Of a DNA stretch of 25,970 nucleotides, positions 16,449-24,704 are shown piece by piece. Source of the DNA: JANQTF01 sp036835375. GTDB lineage: Bacteria; Bacteroidota; Bacteroidia; J057. The notes beneath the pieces are model-generated. The model was not told the origin of the DNA. It saw only the letters and a list, made by a program, of their open reading frames with translations, and did not search any database. The stretch is taken from assembly GCA_036835375.1 (NCBI GenBank), contig DAITMB010000069.1, positions 1 through 25,970 on the forward strand. Direction: 5' to 3'. The first letter of the stretch is position 1. The number at the start of each line of letters is the position of its first letter. Made by a program: the position numbers and the translations under genes.

Positions 16449-17375
16449 TCAAAGATCTGCGAGGTCAATGATCATGCCCTCGCGAGCGAGCTCTGCGGCT
16501 GGAAATACAGCTCTGGCTTCTTCTAGCAGGGGCTCAAGGGCCAAATATCTGGCTGAGTAGTGGCCCAAATACAATCGTTTGACACCTGCCTGCTGGGCAA
16601 TGGAGGCTGCTTGACGGGCCGTGCTGTGATAGGTCAGGGTAGCCCGCTCTTCCATGTTGCTGAGAAATGTAGCCTCGTGGTACAATCCGTGACTTCCTTC
16701 GATGTAGTCGATCAGGGCTTCACTGTATTTGGTGTCGGAGCAGTACGCATAACTGATTTGTGCGTCAGGGCCCGAAAGAACTTGGTCTGGAGTGATTTGC
16801 CGCCCGTCTTCCAGTGTGACATTGTTGCCAAGTTTGAGCAATCGAAAGTATGGATTGGGTATTTGGAGGGTCTTAGCTTTGTAGAAATCGAATTTAGGGG
16901 GCTTATTGATTTCGCGAAACTTGAATCCACGGCAAAAAATGCGGTGCTCTAGCGGAAGGAGGGAGACCTCCATGCGGTCGGTCTGGAAAATAACGTCGCC
17001 TGGCTCGAATGCCTCTAGCGGGTAAAACTCAAGCGGGTAGTTGAGGTAGCTCTGGGTATGAGAAAAGACCATATCCAGAATTTCCTTTAGGCCGCTTGGT
17101 GCAAAAAGCTTGAGCGGAAAATTTCGCTCATACAAGCTGAGGGTATTGAGCAGGCCCGGTATTCCGAGCACATGGTCGCCGTGAAGATGAGAAATGAACA
17201 TGGCATCCAATCTGGAGAAGCGCACCCTTCTCCGCAGGAGCTCCATTTGGGTACCTTCTCCGCAGTCCACCAGATAGTGACGATCGTTGATGGTGACGAC
17301 CTGTGACGATGGCCTGCGACTATTGGTCGGGATCGCGGCGCTGGTGCCTAGGATGGTGACGGTAAATTGGCTCAA
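16449..17375 (-). CDS. rnz: Ribonuclease Z (tRNA 3' endonuclease)
   Basis: A 308-residue zinc-dependent metallo-beta-lactamase-fold enzyme that trims the 3' trailer of tRNA precursors in the cytoplasm. The N-terminus TVTILGTSAAIPT, the LVDCGEGTQ segment and the zinc motif HLHGDH at 63-68 are diagnostic. Further ligands are visible at LPLEHRI, in YCSDTKYSE and in HEATF. The TYHSTARQAA segment and the C-terminal GHYSARY are also family features. Its length is that of the short form (RNase ZS). It follows the STAS gene by 127 bases on the same strand; an exact -7 element in that gap suggests it can also be transcribed alone. Confidence 0.95.
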   Translation of the reverse strand: MSQFTVTILGTSAAIPTNSRRPSSQVVTINDRHYLVDCGEGTQMELLRRRVRFSRLDAMFISHLHGDHVLGIPGLLNTLSLYERNFPLKLFAPSGLKEILDMVFSHTQSYLNYPLEFYPLEAFEPGDVIFQTDRMEVSLLPLEHRIFCRGFKFREINKPPKFDFYKAKTLQIPNPYFRLLKLGNNVTLEDGRQITPDQVLSGPDAQISYAYCSDTKYSEALIDYIEGSHGLYHEATFLSNMEERATLTYHSTARQAASIAQQAGVKRLYLGHYSARYLALEPLLEEARAVFPAAELAREGMIIDLADL

Positions 17376-17429
17376 AAGAGAAAAGATTGGAGAGGAGGCT
17401 GGTGAGTGCAGTTCGCGCAGAAATTAAGC

Positions 17430-17437
17430 CAAATCTA
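17430..17437 (-). promoter_or_regulatory. Candidate -7 promoter element upstream of rnz
   Basis: On the minus strand the sequence reads TAGATTTG, an exact TAnnTTTG match, 55 bases upstream of the rnz ATG. A -33 TTTG at the proper distance is not apparent, so support is partial. A short perfect hairpin (CCTGCA, 3-base loop, TGCAGG at 17481-17495) lies further upstream, just after the STAS gene. Confidence 0.35.
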
Positions 17438-17502
17438 AATGAGTGACTTAGTTAGAGCTGTTGCCACTAACCATCAGCATCCTGCAAGGTGCAGGGGGCG
17501 CG

Positions 17503-17895
17503 TCAGTCAAGATCGCTGTCACCCCCTTCGTCCATGATTTCCCGCTCCAGCTCCGCGAGTAAAATCGCATCGCGAGACTCCGCTTCTGTGGGGAGCACGT
17601 TGAGCACGCTGGTGAGGTGAGAGATGGTGATCAGTTTTTCGACGTGTGGGTTGAGGTGGCACAGGACAAGAACTCCTCCACTGGAGCTACAAATGCGGTT
17701 TGCGGTGAGGATGGCCGAGAGTCCAGAGCTATCGACGTACTTGACGTCGTCGAGGTTGAGGATAATGTTCCTGATCCCCAAGGTATTCATATTGATAAAC
17801 TCGCTCTTGAGTTGCGGAGAAATTCGGGTATCCAGCTTTTCCTCCAGCAACTTGAGCACGGTATATCTTTCTTCAGCTTGTTTGACGAATTTCAT
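17503..17895 (-). CDS. STAS-domain protein (anti-sigma-factor-antagonist-like)
   Basis: A 130-residue single-domain cytosolic protein. The core pattern IRNIILNLDDVKYVDSSG, followed by LSAILTANRICSSSGG, is that of STAS domains such as SpoIIAA and RsbV. The serine after Asp55 (Ser56 in DSSG) corresponds to the residue phosphorylated by partner-switching kinases. The N-terminus YTVLKLLEEKLDTRIS fits the first strand and helix. The acidic tail (EREIMDEGGDSDLD) extends past the domain. In partner switching such proteins release a sigma factor or other target when unphosphorylated; no kinase or phosphatase partner lies in the window. Upstream gene of a run with rnz. It diverges from the YgjP gene across 100 bases. 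Confidence 0.88.
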   Translation of the reverse strand: MKFVKQAEERYTVLKLLEEKLDTRISPQLKSEFINMNTLGIRNIILNLDDVKYVDSSGLSAILTANRICSSSGGVLVLCHLNPHVEKLITISHLTSVLNVLPTEAESRDAILLAELEREIMDEGGDSDLD

Positions 17896-17957
17896 GCTTT
17901 AAGCAATTTCCAGTAGGGTACGAAGATAGGGAAAGTTATGCAATTCCGGAGGCCCCA

Positions 17958-17989
17958 ATTGTCCCTAACTAGACGAGGTCGTAAATTCG
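17958..17989 (+). promoter_or_regulatory. Candidate Bacteroidota promoter of the YgjP-type gene
   Basis: ATTG at 17958-17961, a 20-base spacer, and TAAATTCG at 17982-17989; each box has one mismatch to TTTG and TAnnTTTG. The -7 box ends six bases before the ATG at 17996, so a leaderless transcript would be predicted. Confidence 0.25.
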
Positions 17990-17995
17990 AGGCTA

Positions 17996-18736
17996 ATGAA
18001 GGTAAAAAACTATATAGACTTGACCCTGGGCGGTACCAACGTGAGATTTTTGATCACGAGTACCAAAGGCAGGAGGGTTGTTATTAAGTATCATGCGGCT
18101 GATGGTGGCTTCCGTGTCGGGGTGCCGGGGGGCAGATGGACCGCTGCCGCAGAAAGAACGGTGTACCAAAGCGCTGACTGGGTTTTAGCTCATTTGCCCA
18201 AAGTCATCGAAGACCAACGGCAACAAGATGCCTGGTGGGCAGCGGCTCACAAGGGGTCCATCCAACTTCACGGCAACACCTACGGCCTGATCATCGAACC
18301 GGGGAGGCGGGCCGGCATCACGGTGAAAGACGGGGTCGTGAGGCTTATGGGCCCAGAAGGTGCCGACATGCGACAGTTGGTCTTTGTGGGCTTGTTTCGT
18401 TATGCAGAAAAATTACTCCCAAGCTATGCAGCAGAATATGCACGGCAACTGGGTGTGCCACTGAACCGGGTGACAGTGAAAAAAAATCTTCGCTCCAAAT
18501 GGGGTTCTGCCAGCAGCTTGGGCAACATGACCCTCAACTGGCTGTTGATTTTCCTGCCCGAAGTCATCACGCGCTACCTGGTCCTTCACGAGCTGATGCA
18601 CTTTCGGGAAATGAATCACAGCGATAAATTTTGGGCTTGGGTGGAAAAATATGAACCCAACTACCTCGCTCTCGACCGGCAGATGCAAGATTGGGGCTGG
18701 CTATTTGGGCTATTTGCCGAGCAGGAAGAGCGCTGA
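17996..18736 (+). CDS. YgjP-type (DUF45, M48-like) metal-dependent hydrolase
   Basis: A 246-residue protein of the YgjP/DUF45 family. The zinc-binding helix HELMH is at 198-202, with a third ligand likely at His208 (MNHSDKFW). The segment preceding it, NLRSKWGSASSLGNMTLNW, is the usual family signature, but the position commonly occupied by Cys after WGS is Ala172. The N-terminal half (residues 1-120) is beta-rich. These proteins are usually annotated as metallopeptidases; the E. coli member has also been reported as a UTP pyrophosphatase, so the substrate here is open. No signal peptide, so it is cytosolic. The pseudouridine synthase gene starts 61 bases downstream on the same strand and may be cotranscribed. 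Confidence 0.87.
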   Translation: MKVKNYIDLTLGGTNVRFLITSTKGRRVVIKYHAADGGFRVGVPGGRWTAAAERTVYQSADWVLAHLPKVIEDQRQQDAWWAAAHKGSIQLHGNTYGLIIEPGRRAGITVKDGVVRLMGPEGADMRQLVFVGLFRYAEKLLPSYAAEYARQLGVPLNRVTVKKNLRSKWGSASSLGNMTLNWLLIFLPEVITRYLVLHELMHFREMNHSDKFWAWVEKYEPNYLALDRQMQDWGWLFGLFAEQEER

Positions 18737-18797
18737 GGCGGGAGATCTGATACTTTATATTCTGGAAATCGAGTTTTTTCGATGAACTTCGCCCATC

Positions 18798-19523
18798 ATG
18801 CCTACTATTTCTCCTATTTCTTTTCCAGACCTCATCTTGTTTGAGCACGAGCGGGTGATGGTGATTGATAAACCCTCGAATCTTGCGAGCCTCGAAGACA
18901 AAGATTCCCTGCATGTGCAGCAGTTGGCTCGGGCCTATGATCCGGAATTGAGGCTATGTCATCGGCTGGACAAGCACACCAGCGGCGCCCTCATCCTGGC
19001 GCGCGATGCAGAGGCTTATCGCGACATCTCGCTCCAATTTCAACACAGAACCATTCGTAAGCGATATGTCACCCTCGTGGCAGGTGTCCATCACTACGAA
19101 GATCTCTTGATTGACTTGCCTCTTCTCGTGACGTCTAATAAAAAGGTCTTCGTGAGCAAGCCCGAAGGTAAACCAGCCCAGACGCTCGTCAATACTCTGG
19201 AGACATTTCGAAGCCACACCTTGTTGTCTTGTGAGCCTGTCACAGGTCGTATGCATCAGATCCGAGTTCACTTGTCAGCTCAGGGTTGCCCCATTGTGGG
19301 TGACACCCTCTATGGCGGCGCGGATCTTCTGCTCTCGGCGATCAAGCGAAAATACAAACCCAGTGGCCGACGGGAAGAGCAACCCCTCAACCACGGGTTT
19401 TTGTTACACGCTGCGTCGGTCAGCTTTCGACTTCCCGAGAGTGAAGAAATGATCACGGTGGAAGCACCGCTGCCCAAAAATTTTGCTGTGGTGATCAAGC
19501 AATTAGAAAAAAATGATCGCTAG
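18798..19523 (+). CDS. RluA-family RNA pseudouridine synthase
   Basis: A 241-residue enzyme that converts a uridine in rRNA or tRNA to pseudouridine. The catalytic motif HRLDKHTSG at 55-63 contains the nucleophilic Asp58. Other family segments are VMVIDKPSN (20-28), RKRYVTLVAG, the PVTGRMHQIRVHL motif and GDTLYGG. No N-terminal S4 RNA-binding domain is present, as in the RluA/TruC type rather than RluC or RluD. The target uridine cannot be deduced. The ATG at 18798 begins shortly before the first strand of the domain. It follows the YgjP gene closely and ends at a strong bidirectional hairpin. Confidence 0.92.
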   Translation: MPTISPISFPDLILFEHERVMVIDKPSNLASLEDKDSLHVQQLARAYDPELRLCHRLDKHTSGALILARDAEAYRDISLQFQHRTIRKRYVTLVAGVHHYEDLLIDLPLLVTSNKKVFVSKPEGKPAQTLVNTLETFRSHTLLSCEPVTGRMHQIRVHLSAQGCPIVGDTLYGGADLLLSAIKRKYKPSGRREEQPLNHGFLLHAASVSFRLPESEEMITVEAPLPKNFAVVIKQLEKNDR

Positions 19524-19590
19524 CCGCCCTTGTCATTGATTGGAAGGTGCATAAGGGAATGGGCCATCGGCAACTTTGGTCAACAAAACT

Positions 19591-19634
19591 AGAACCACGC
19601 AGCAGCAGTCGGGCGACTGATTCTGCGTGGTTCT
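19591..19634. terminator. Bidirectional terminator between the pseudouridine synthase and kelch protein genes
   Basis: A perfect 12-base stem (AGAACCACGCAG at 19591-19602, CTGCGTGGTTCT at 19623-19634). The loop region holds a further inverted repeat, CAGTCG/CGACTG. T-rich tracts flank it on the minus strand (AGTTTTGTTG) and weakly on the plus strand (TTCATTC). The two neighbouring genes converge on it. Confidence 0.8.
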
Positions 19635-19674
19635 TCATTCAAAGAGAAATAATTCGACTAGGTTAACGCCAGAA

Positions 19675-22467
19675 TTAGCGGAGAATCACACTTTTGCCAA
19701 AGATCTCATCCCCAATCATCTGCACATGATACCAGCCAGCAGCAAGCCCTGCTGTGGGGAGTGAAAGCGTGGCGCCGGGTTGCGGGCGCACCTTCTGCCG
19801 CAGCATTGTCCTGCCAGTCAAGTCAATGAGTCTGATTTCAACCTCAGGAAGCATGAGCAGCCAGTTGATCTCTATGCTGTTGTCATTCACTGCCAAAATA
19901 AACGGATCTGATTCAGGGCTGCTCAGCTCCACAAGCGGAGAATACGTGACTGTTCCATCAAGATCTACCATAGAGAGGCGATACACGTGCCGTGGGGCGA
20001 TAGGGGGAGCCTGATCGATCCAGAGGTAGCTCCCTTGACCCGTTCCGGGCACTTGTCCGATTCGCTCGAAATTCCCTTGAGCATTCATTCGAGTGATTTC
20101 GTAGCGGTCAAATGCAAGCTCAGAGGCGGATTCCCAGCGCAAGGCTACTTGACGGTCGAGCCACTGTCCTTCGAAGGAGATCAATTCTACCGGAAAGGAG
20201 ATAGGGGTAAAATTCAATGAAAAATTATCTGCAATGGCATTTCCAGGCTGGGTAGGGTCCTTGCTGGTCATGGCCAGACCCACCCACACGGTATCACCAA
20301 GGGCGATGGACTGCGGATTGGCACCGCCACCAATTTTCGTCCACGTGATCCCATCCACGGACTGGTCACCTTGAACAATCGTACCTGTTCGGGTAAGTCG
20401 AAGCCATCTGGGCGCTTGAATGCCATTGGTCTTGGTCTGGTTGGTATTCGCGCCAGCCACGCTACGGTATTGATAGCCTACCCCGTCGGCAGGAGTCGCA
20501 GCGATATAGACATTCGCGGCATCGTTGCTCAGAGACGTACGCATCATCAAGCCCGCTTTGGCATTGGTACTCACCAGATCAATGTGGCTGATCCGCACGA
20601 TCACCTCCCCATCTCCAACTACGCGCGTCCCCATGAAATGCCCCTGATCGGCGGAGCTCCAAATGTCTGTTCCAGCAGCCCGCAGATAGTACACATTGTC
20701 TGCCACACAGCCAGCACCGCCAAAGAGCGGTGTTCCCAAGTCGGTGCTCACCCAGTCCGCCGGGAGCACACAGGGAGGCACAGCTGTGCACGTAATCAGC
20801 AGGGTATCGGGCGAAAAGGGGCCGTCGTGAATCAAGATCAATTCGGTACTGAGGGTTCCGCTAGTTAAGGGAGAAAAGTTGATCTCCACAAGCGCACTTC
20901 CGTTGGCGACAAGGCCAGTAGGAAGAGGATTCACCAGTTGAAAATGAGTCGTGTTGCTCAGGTACAGGTTAGTGAAATTCACGGGAATTCCACCTGGTGT
21001 CGTAAGGCTCACCAAGCGGCTGACCGAACTACCCACTTCTACTTCTTCGCAGGAATCGTCGGAGGAAAGTTCCACTACGCCATCGGGAGAAGGGCCTACG
21101 TGTAGCGAGATTACGAGGGTATCAGCTGTGAACGTAACGGTGCTGGCAGGATTCAAAACATCGGGACCAGAGCCTGTGAGAATTACCGAAGCGGTGTAAT
21201 CACCCGCAGGCAAGCCAGTGACGTCTATCTCGAAGCGTAGATCGCGACCAACCTGAGATACATTGCCAGTGGAAGGTGTCAGCAACGTGAGCCAAGGGGC
21301 AGGTGCTGCCAAACTGAGCTGATAGTTAGCGGCTCCGTCGAGGGTGAAATAGAAATTCTCCCCCGTCGCTTGCCCATTTTGATACACAAGAAAACTCATG
21401 GAATCTTGCGTGAAGCCGAGGGTGTGCTGGGGGTTGCGGGCATAGGTGCGCACTTTGGCCGAGTCAGTGGGATTGTTTACGCCACCGTAACCACCCGAGA
21501 GGAGATACATCTGATTGCCAATGGGCCGCATGATGGGCGCGAGGATGCCCGTGGGCAACTGCAAAGCGGCGTTGATTGACCAAGAATCCGCGTTGGGATC
21601 ATACTCCATCGTCGTGTTGGCAATGGTGGCTCCTGTCACACTGGAGCTCACGTAGAGTTTGCCATCCATAGGGAAGGTGGCGGCTTCTACGTGGGAGCGG
21701 ATGTAGGGAAGATTGGGCAGAGGTCGCCAGGTATCTGTGAGGGGATTGTATTCTTGTGCAAACTTGGAATTCACGCCACAAGGGATGCCGGATGCGCAAC
21801 AGTCGTGGCCGAGTTGACCGCCAAAAACGTAGATTTTTCCGCCCATAGCTGTCGTACCCATGTGGTTGCGTGGGTTGGGCATGGGGGTGCGACCATTGAC
21901 CCACGTATTTGCAGGATTAGCGAGCCAGGCATCCACGTCGAGGGTGAGGTGGTAGCTGCTCTGGTCTCCATTGCAGGCGGTTGTGAAGCCTCCGAGAACA
22001 TACAGTTTTCTGCCCAGCACAGCCATCCCACCCCCGGCGATAGGCAAGGGCAGGTCAGGACCGGCGGTCCACACATTCGCAGCAATGTCGTATATCCACA
22101 CTTCTTCGGTCATTGGGCCAGGGTTGCTCCCTGTTCTTCCACCCACAATCCAGATGGAATCTCCCACCAAGCCCACACCCATGTGTGTGACACCAGCTTC
22201 TTCAGGGTCGGTTTCGTACTTGGAAAGCGGCATGGGCGCCAACAAAGTCCAGGTGTTGGTAGCGGGATCATAGACCTCGACCGAGCTTTCGATCTTGAGG
22301 CCGGGCTTGAAGCCCGTGATTGCGAAAAGTTTGCCTTGATAGAGGACCGTTTGGCCTTCATATCGGCGAAATTGCCCATTGGCGAGGTTGGTCCATTGAG
22401 CGAAAAGGAGAACGGGGAGGCAGAGCAGCAACAAGAGCGGCAAAAGCTGGCGAGAGAGAGGATTCAT
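19675..22467 (-). CDS. Secreted multidomain kelch-repeat protein with T9SS type A-like sorting domain
   Basis: A 930-residue extracellular protein. A signal peptide of about 24 residues ends LLFAQ. Kelch repeats, about 35-345, form a beta-propeller; the Gly doublets appear in WIVGGRTG, YVLGGFTT, YVFGGQLG and YLLSGGYGG. A BACON-like or Ig-like beta domain covers about 355-460, and a choice-of-anchor-D-like domain about 465-560 (VEINFSPLTSGTLS). A concanavalin-like DUF1349-type domain spans about 570-750 (AGLMMRTSLSNDAANVYI), and a fibronectin-like domain about 757-850. The end, about 855-930, resembles a T9SS sorting domain (VEIRLIDLTGRTMLRQ, AAGWYHVQM). The DUF1349-like module hints at carbohydrate binding; no catalytic residues are recognised. 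It is monocistronic between a bidirectional terminator and a 175-base upstream gap with overlapping inverted repeats. Confidence 0.88.
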   Translation of the reverse strand: MNPLSRQLLPLLLLLCLPVLLFAQWTNLANGQFRRYEGQTVLYQGKLFAITGFKPGLKIESSVEVYDPATNTWTLLAPMPLSKYETDPEEAGVTHMGVGLVGDSIWIVGGRTGSNPGPMTEEVWIYDIAANVWTAGPDLPLPIAGGGMAVLGRKLYVLGGFTTACNGDQSSYHLTLDVDAWLANPANTWVNGRTPMPNPRNHMGTTAMGGKIYVFGGQLGHDCCASGIPCGVNSKFAQEYNPLTDTWRPLPNLPYIRSHVEAATFPMDGKLYVSSSVTGATIANTTMEYDPNADSWSINAALQLPTGILAPIMRPIGNQMYLLSGGYGGVNNPTDSAKVRTYARNPQHTLGFTQDSMSFLVYQNGQATGENFYFTLDGAANYQLSLAAPAPWLTLLTPSTGNVSQVGRDLRFEIDVTGLPAGDYTASVILTGSGPDVLNPASTVTFTADTLVISLHVGPSPDGVVELSSDDSCEEVEVGSSVSRLVSLTTPGGIPVNFTNLYLSNTTHFQLVNPLPTGLVANGSALVEINFSPLTSGTLSTELILIHDGPFSPDTLLITCTAVPPCVLPADWVSTDLGTPLFGGAGCVADNVYYLRAAGTDIWSSADQGHFMGTRVVGDGEVIVRISHIDLVSTNAKAGLMMRTSLSNDAANVYIAATPADGVGYQYRSVAGANTNQTKTNGIQAPRWLRLTRTGTIVQGDQSVDGITWTKIGGGANPQSIALGDTVWVGLAMTSKDPTQPGNAIADNFSLNFTPISFPVELISFEGQWLDRQVALRWESASELAFDRYEITRMNAQGNFERIGQVPGTGQGSYLWIDQAPPIAPRHVYRLSMVDLDGTVTYSPLVELSSPESDPFILAVNDNSIEINWLLMLPEVEIRLIDLTGRTMLRQKVRPQPGATLSLPTAGLAAGWYHVQMIGDEIFGKSVILR

Positions 22468-22546
22468 GAAGGAAAAGGCAGTTTCGTTGGAAATGTGGAC
22501 GAAATTATTGCCCTTGATCTGACCGTTTCCGCCAAATAGAATGAAC

Positions 22547-22597
22547 TTGCATTTAGACGTGCTGAGCGGTGAAAATGCAAACTAGATCTGTCTAAAT
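22547..22597. repeat. Two overlapping inverted repeats upstream of the kelch protein gene
   Basis: TTGCATTT (22547-22554) pairs with AAATGCAA (22573-22580), while ATTTAGAC (22551-22558) pairs with GTCTAAAT (22590-22597). The left arms share four bases, so the two hairpins exclude each other. The stretch lies 80-130 bases upstream of the kelch gene and 46-96 bases after the DUF779 stop. It could be a regulator site or an RNA switch-like fold, or chance in A/T-rich DNA. Confidence 0.35.
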
Positions 22598-22642
22598 ACA
22601 ACCTGTTTTGTACCCGATTCGAATTTTTCACTTCGTGTTAAA

Positions 22643-23020
22643 TCAGTCTTTGACGCGTTCCACAGGAGGAAGCATGGCACTCTCTTCTTCGCTGAGGATG
22701 CGGGATCGAATAAGGAATCTCAATCCCAAAGGAATCTCCAGAGAAAAACTGGCACCTCTACCCGGCGACACATCGATCGTGAGGTGAGTATGCTTCCAGT
22801 ATTCATATTGATCGGCACCCATGTAGAAGTTGCAGCCATACACTTCGCCGAGGAACACATCGCTGGGACCCACAATAAAGTCTCCCTGCGCAAAGCACAT
22901 GGGCGCGGAGCCGTCGCAGCAACCTCCGCTCTGGTGAAACATCAAGGGACCGTGAATGCCGCGAAGTCGATCAATGACTTCGGCAGCGTCTTCGGTGAGG
23001 GAAACTCGGGTTAATAGCAT
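22643..23020 (-). CDS. DUF779 family protein, companion of aldehyde dehydrogenase
   Basis: A 125-residue cytosolic protein with the DUF779 signature: FHQSGGCCDGSAPMC at 28-42 (Cys34, Cys35, Cys42), DVFLGEVYGCNFYMG, WKHTHLTIDV and SLEIPLGLRFLIRSR. The family has no established biochemical role but is regularly found beside AldB/ExaC-type aldehyde dehydrogenases, as here; the clustered cysteines suggest metal binding or redox function (inference). I chose the ATG at 23020, where the domain begins. The frame is open to 23188 and would overlap the end of aldB, but those 56 residues cross a strong hairpin and look non-coding. The gap to aldB is 154 bases. Confidence 0.9.
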   Translation of the reverse strand: MLLTRVSLTEDAAEVIDRLRGIHGPLMFHQSGGCCDGSAPMCFAQGDFIVGPSDVFLGEVYGCNFYMGADQYEYWKHTHLTIDVSPGRGASFSLEIPLGLRFLIRSRILSEEESAMLPPVERVKD

Positions 23021-23117
23021 CTTTCGGTGTTGTTGATATGGAATCAATTGGACAAAACGGGGGAAACAGTGAGCGAAATCGGTGTTTCGCAAAAGAGGGG
23101 TAATCGAGCATGGAAAG

Positions 23118-23151
23118 TCCCTCCGGAGCTTCTTGGAGAAGTCCGGAGGGA
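23118..23151 (-). promoter_or_regulatory. Strong intercistronic hairpin between aldB and the DUF779 gene
   Basis: TCCCTCCGGA (23118-23127) pairs perfectly with TCCGGAGGGA (23142-23151). The stem continues inside with CTTCT (23129-23133) and AGAAG (23137-23141) around a 3-base loop, with only one bulged base: 15 pairs in all. It begins 24 bases after the aldB stop, where a terminator would sit. On the minus strand it is followed by CTTTCC rather than a long T-run. It may be a partial terminator or an mRNA-stabilising structure. Confidence 0.6.
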
Positions 23152-23174
23152 AAGAACACGATCCGAAATCAGCC

Positions 23175-24704
23175 TTAGAAGAATCCAAGTTTTTCCTTGC
23201 TATAGGAAATGAGCATATTTTTGTTCTGGCGATAGTGGTTGAGCATCATCAAGTGGGTTTCCCGCCCAAACCCCGATTTCTTGAAGCCACCAAAGGGCGC
23301 ATGAGCAGGATAGTGATGGTAGCAGTTGACCCATACCCGCCCTGCCTGAATGGCTCTGGGCACCTGATAGAGCTGATGCGCGTCGCGGCTCCACACCCCC
23401 GCCCCTAGGCCGTAGAGGGTGTCGTTTGCGAGGGCAATGGCTTCGTCTTCCGTCTTGAAGGTCGTGACAGAGGTCACCGGACCAAAGATTTCTTCTTGAA
23501 AAACGCGCATCTTATTGTGCCCTCTCATGATGGTTGGCTGCACGTAATAACCCGTTTCGAGGCCACTGTTAAGATTGGCTGGTGCCCCGCCGACCAAGAC
23601 CTCCGCCCCTTCTTTCTGACCAATGTCGATGTAGGAAAGCACTTTTTCATACTGATCCTTTGACGCCTGCGCGCCCATCATCGTGGTCGTATCTAGCGGG
23701 TTGCCCATCTTGATGGCCTTGGTCCGCGCGATCACCCGCTCCATGAATGGCTCATAGATGTCCTCTTGCACCAATATCCGAGAAGGGCAGGTACACACCT
23801 CGCCTTGGTTGAGGGCAAACATCACAGCTCCTTCGACACATTTGTCAAGAAACGCGTCGTCTTCATTCATCACCGAGCTAAAAAATACGTTGGGAGACTT
23901 CCCCCCGAGTTCCATCGTAACGGGAATGAGATTCTGCGAAGCATATTGCATGATGAGGCGACCCGTTGTTGTTTCGCCTGTGAACGCGACTTTGGCAACG
24001 CGGGGCGACTGGGCGAGTGGCTTGCCAGCCTCGGGTCCGAATCCATTGACGACATTGAGCACTCCTTCAGGAATCAAGTCGCCGATGAGTTCCATGAGAA
24101 CCATGATGCTGGTAGGTGTCTGCTCGGCGGGCTTGAGTACCACGCAACAACCTGCAGCCAAGGCGGGAGCCACCTTCCAAGTCGCCATCAGCAGCGGGAA
24201 ATTCCAAGGAATAATCTGTCCCACCACCCCAATTGGCTCTTTGATGTTGAGGGAGACGGTCGTGTGGTCTAGCTCTGTGGCACTTCCTTCTTCGGCTCGA
24301 ATCACGCCGGCGAAATAGCGAAAGTGATCCACAACAAGAGCCAGGTCAGCATGAATAGATTCGCGAATGGCTTTGCCATTGTCGATGGTCTCGACGGAGG
24401 CGAGATAGAGAAGATTCTCCTCAATGCGATCGGCGATTTTAAGGAGCACATTGCTGCGATTCGCGGCCGAAGTCTTCGACCAGCTTCGAAATGCTGCGTG
24501 TGCGGCGTCAAGTGCCAAATCAATGTCTTCGGCTCCGGATCTCGCTACACGAGTGAAGACCTTGCCATCCACAGGAGACACATTGTCGAAGTATTCGCCG
24601 CTCTTGGGCGCGACCCATTGGCCGCCGATGTAGTTGTCGTACTTGTCTTTGAAAGTAGGGCGAGTGGTGAGGGTTGAATTGCTTTGGGCAGTGGTAGTAG
24701 CCAT
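23175..24704 (-). CDS. aldB: NAD(P)-dependent aldehyde dehydrogenase, AldB/ExaC type
   Basis: A 509-residue enzyme that oxidises aldehydes, probably short-chain ones such as acetaldehyde, to carboxylic acids. The ALDH fold is complete: PWNFPLLMATWKVAPAL around 166-181 in the cofactor site, FTGETTTGR, the general base Glu265 in MELGGKSP, and the nucleophile Cys304 in NQGEVCTCPSR. The EVCTCPSR form and the ending SYSKEKLGFF are typical of the AldB/ExaC branch. Length is normal. The downstream DUF779 gene and the divergent AraC regulator complete a module common for this branch. Substrate range is inferred from family only. Confidence 0.93.
   Translation of the reverse strand: MATTTAQSNSTLTTRPTFKDKYDNYIGGQWVAPKSGEYFDNVSPVDGKVFTRVARSGAEDIDLALDAAHAAFRSWSKTSAANRSNVLLKIADRIEENLLYLASVETIDNGKAIRESIHADLALVVDHFRYFAGVIRAEEGSATELDHTTVSLNIKEPIGVVGQIIPWNFPLLMATWKVAPALAAGCCVVLKPAEQTPTSIMVLMELIGDLIPEGVLNVVNGFGPEAGKPLAQSPRVAKVAFTGETTTGRLIMQYASQNLIPVTMELGGKSPNVFFSSVMNEDDAFLDKCVEGAVMFALNQGEVCTCPSRILVQEDIYEPFMERVIARTKAIKMGNPLDTTTMMGAQASKDQYEKVLSYIDIGQKEGAEVLVGGAPANLNSGLETGYYVQPTIMRGHNKMRVFQEEIFGPVTSVTTFKTEDEAIALANDTLYGLGAGVWSRDAHQLYQVPRAIQAGRVWVNCYHHYPAHAPFGGFKKSGFGRETHLMMLNHYRQNKNMLISYSKEKLGFF

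Noticed and set aside
21691..22539. Open frame of 282 codons on the plus strand opposite the kelch protein gene
   Set aside because: Antisense to the signal peptide and kelch repeats of a clear gene; composition has no family features.
23021..23188. N-terminal extension of the DUF779 frame into the end of aldB
   Set aside because: It crosses the strong hairpin, has no family resemblance, and the domain starts at the ATG at 23020.
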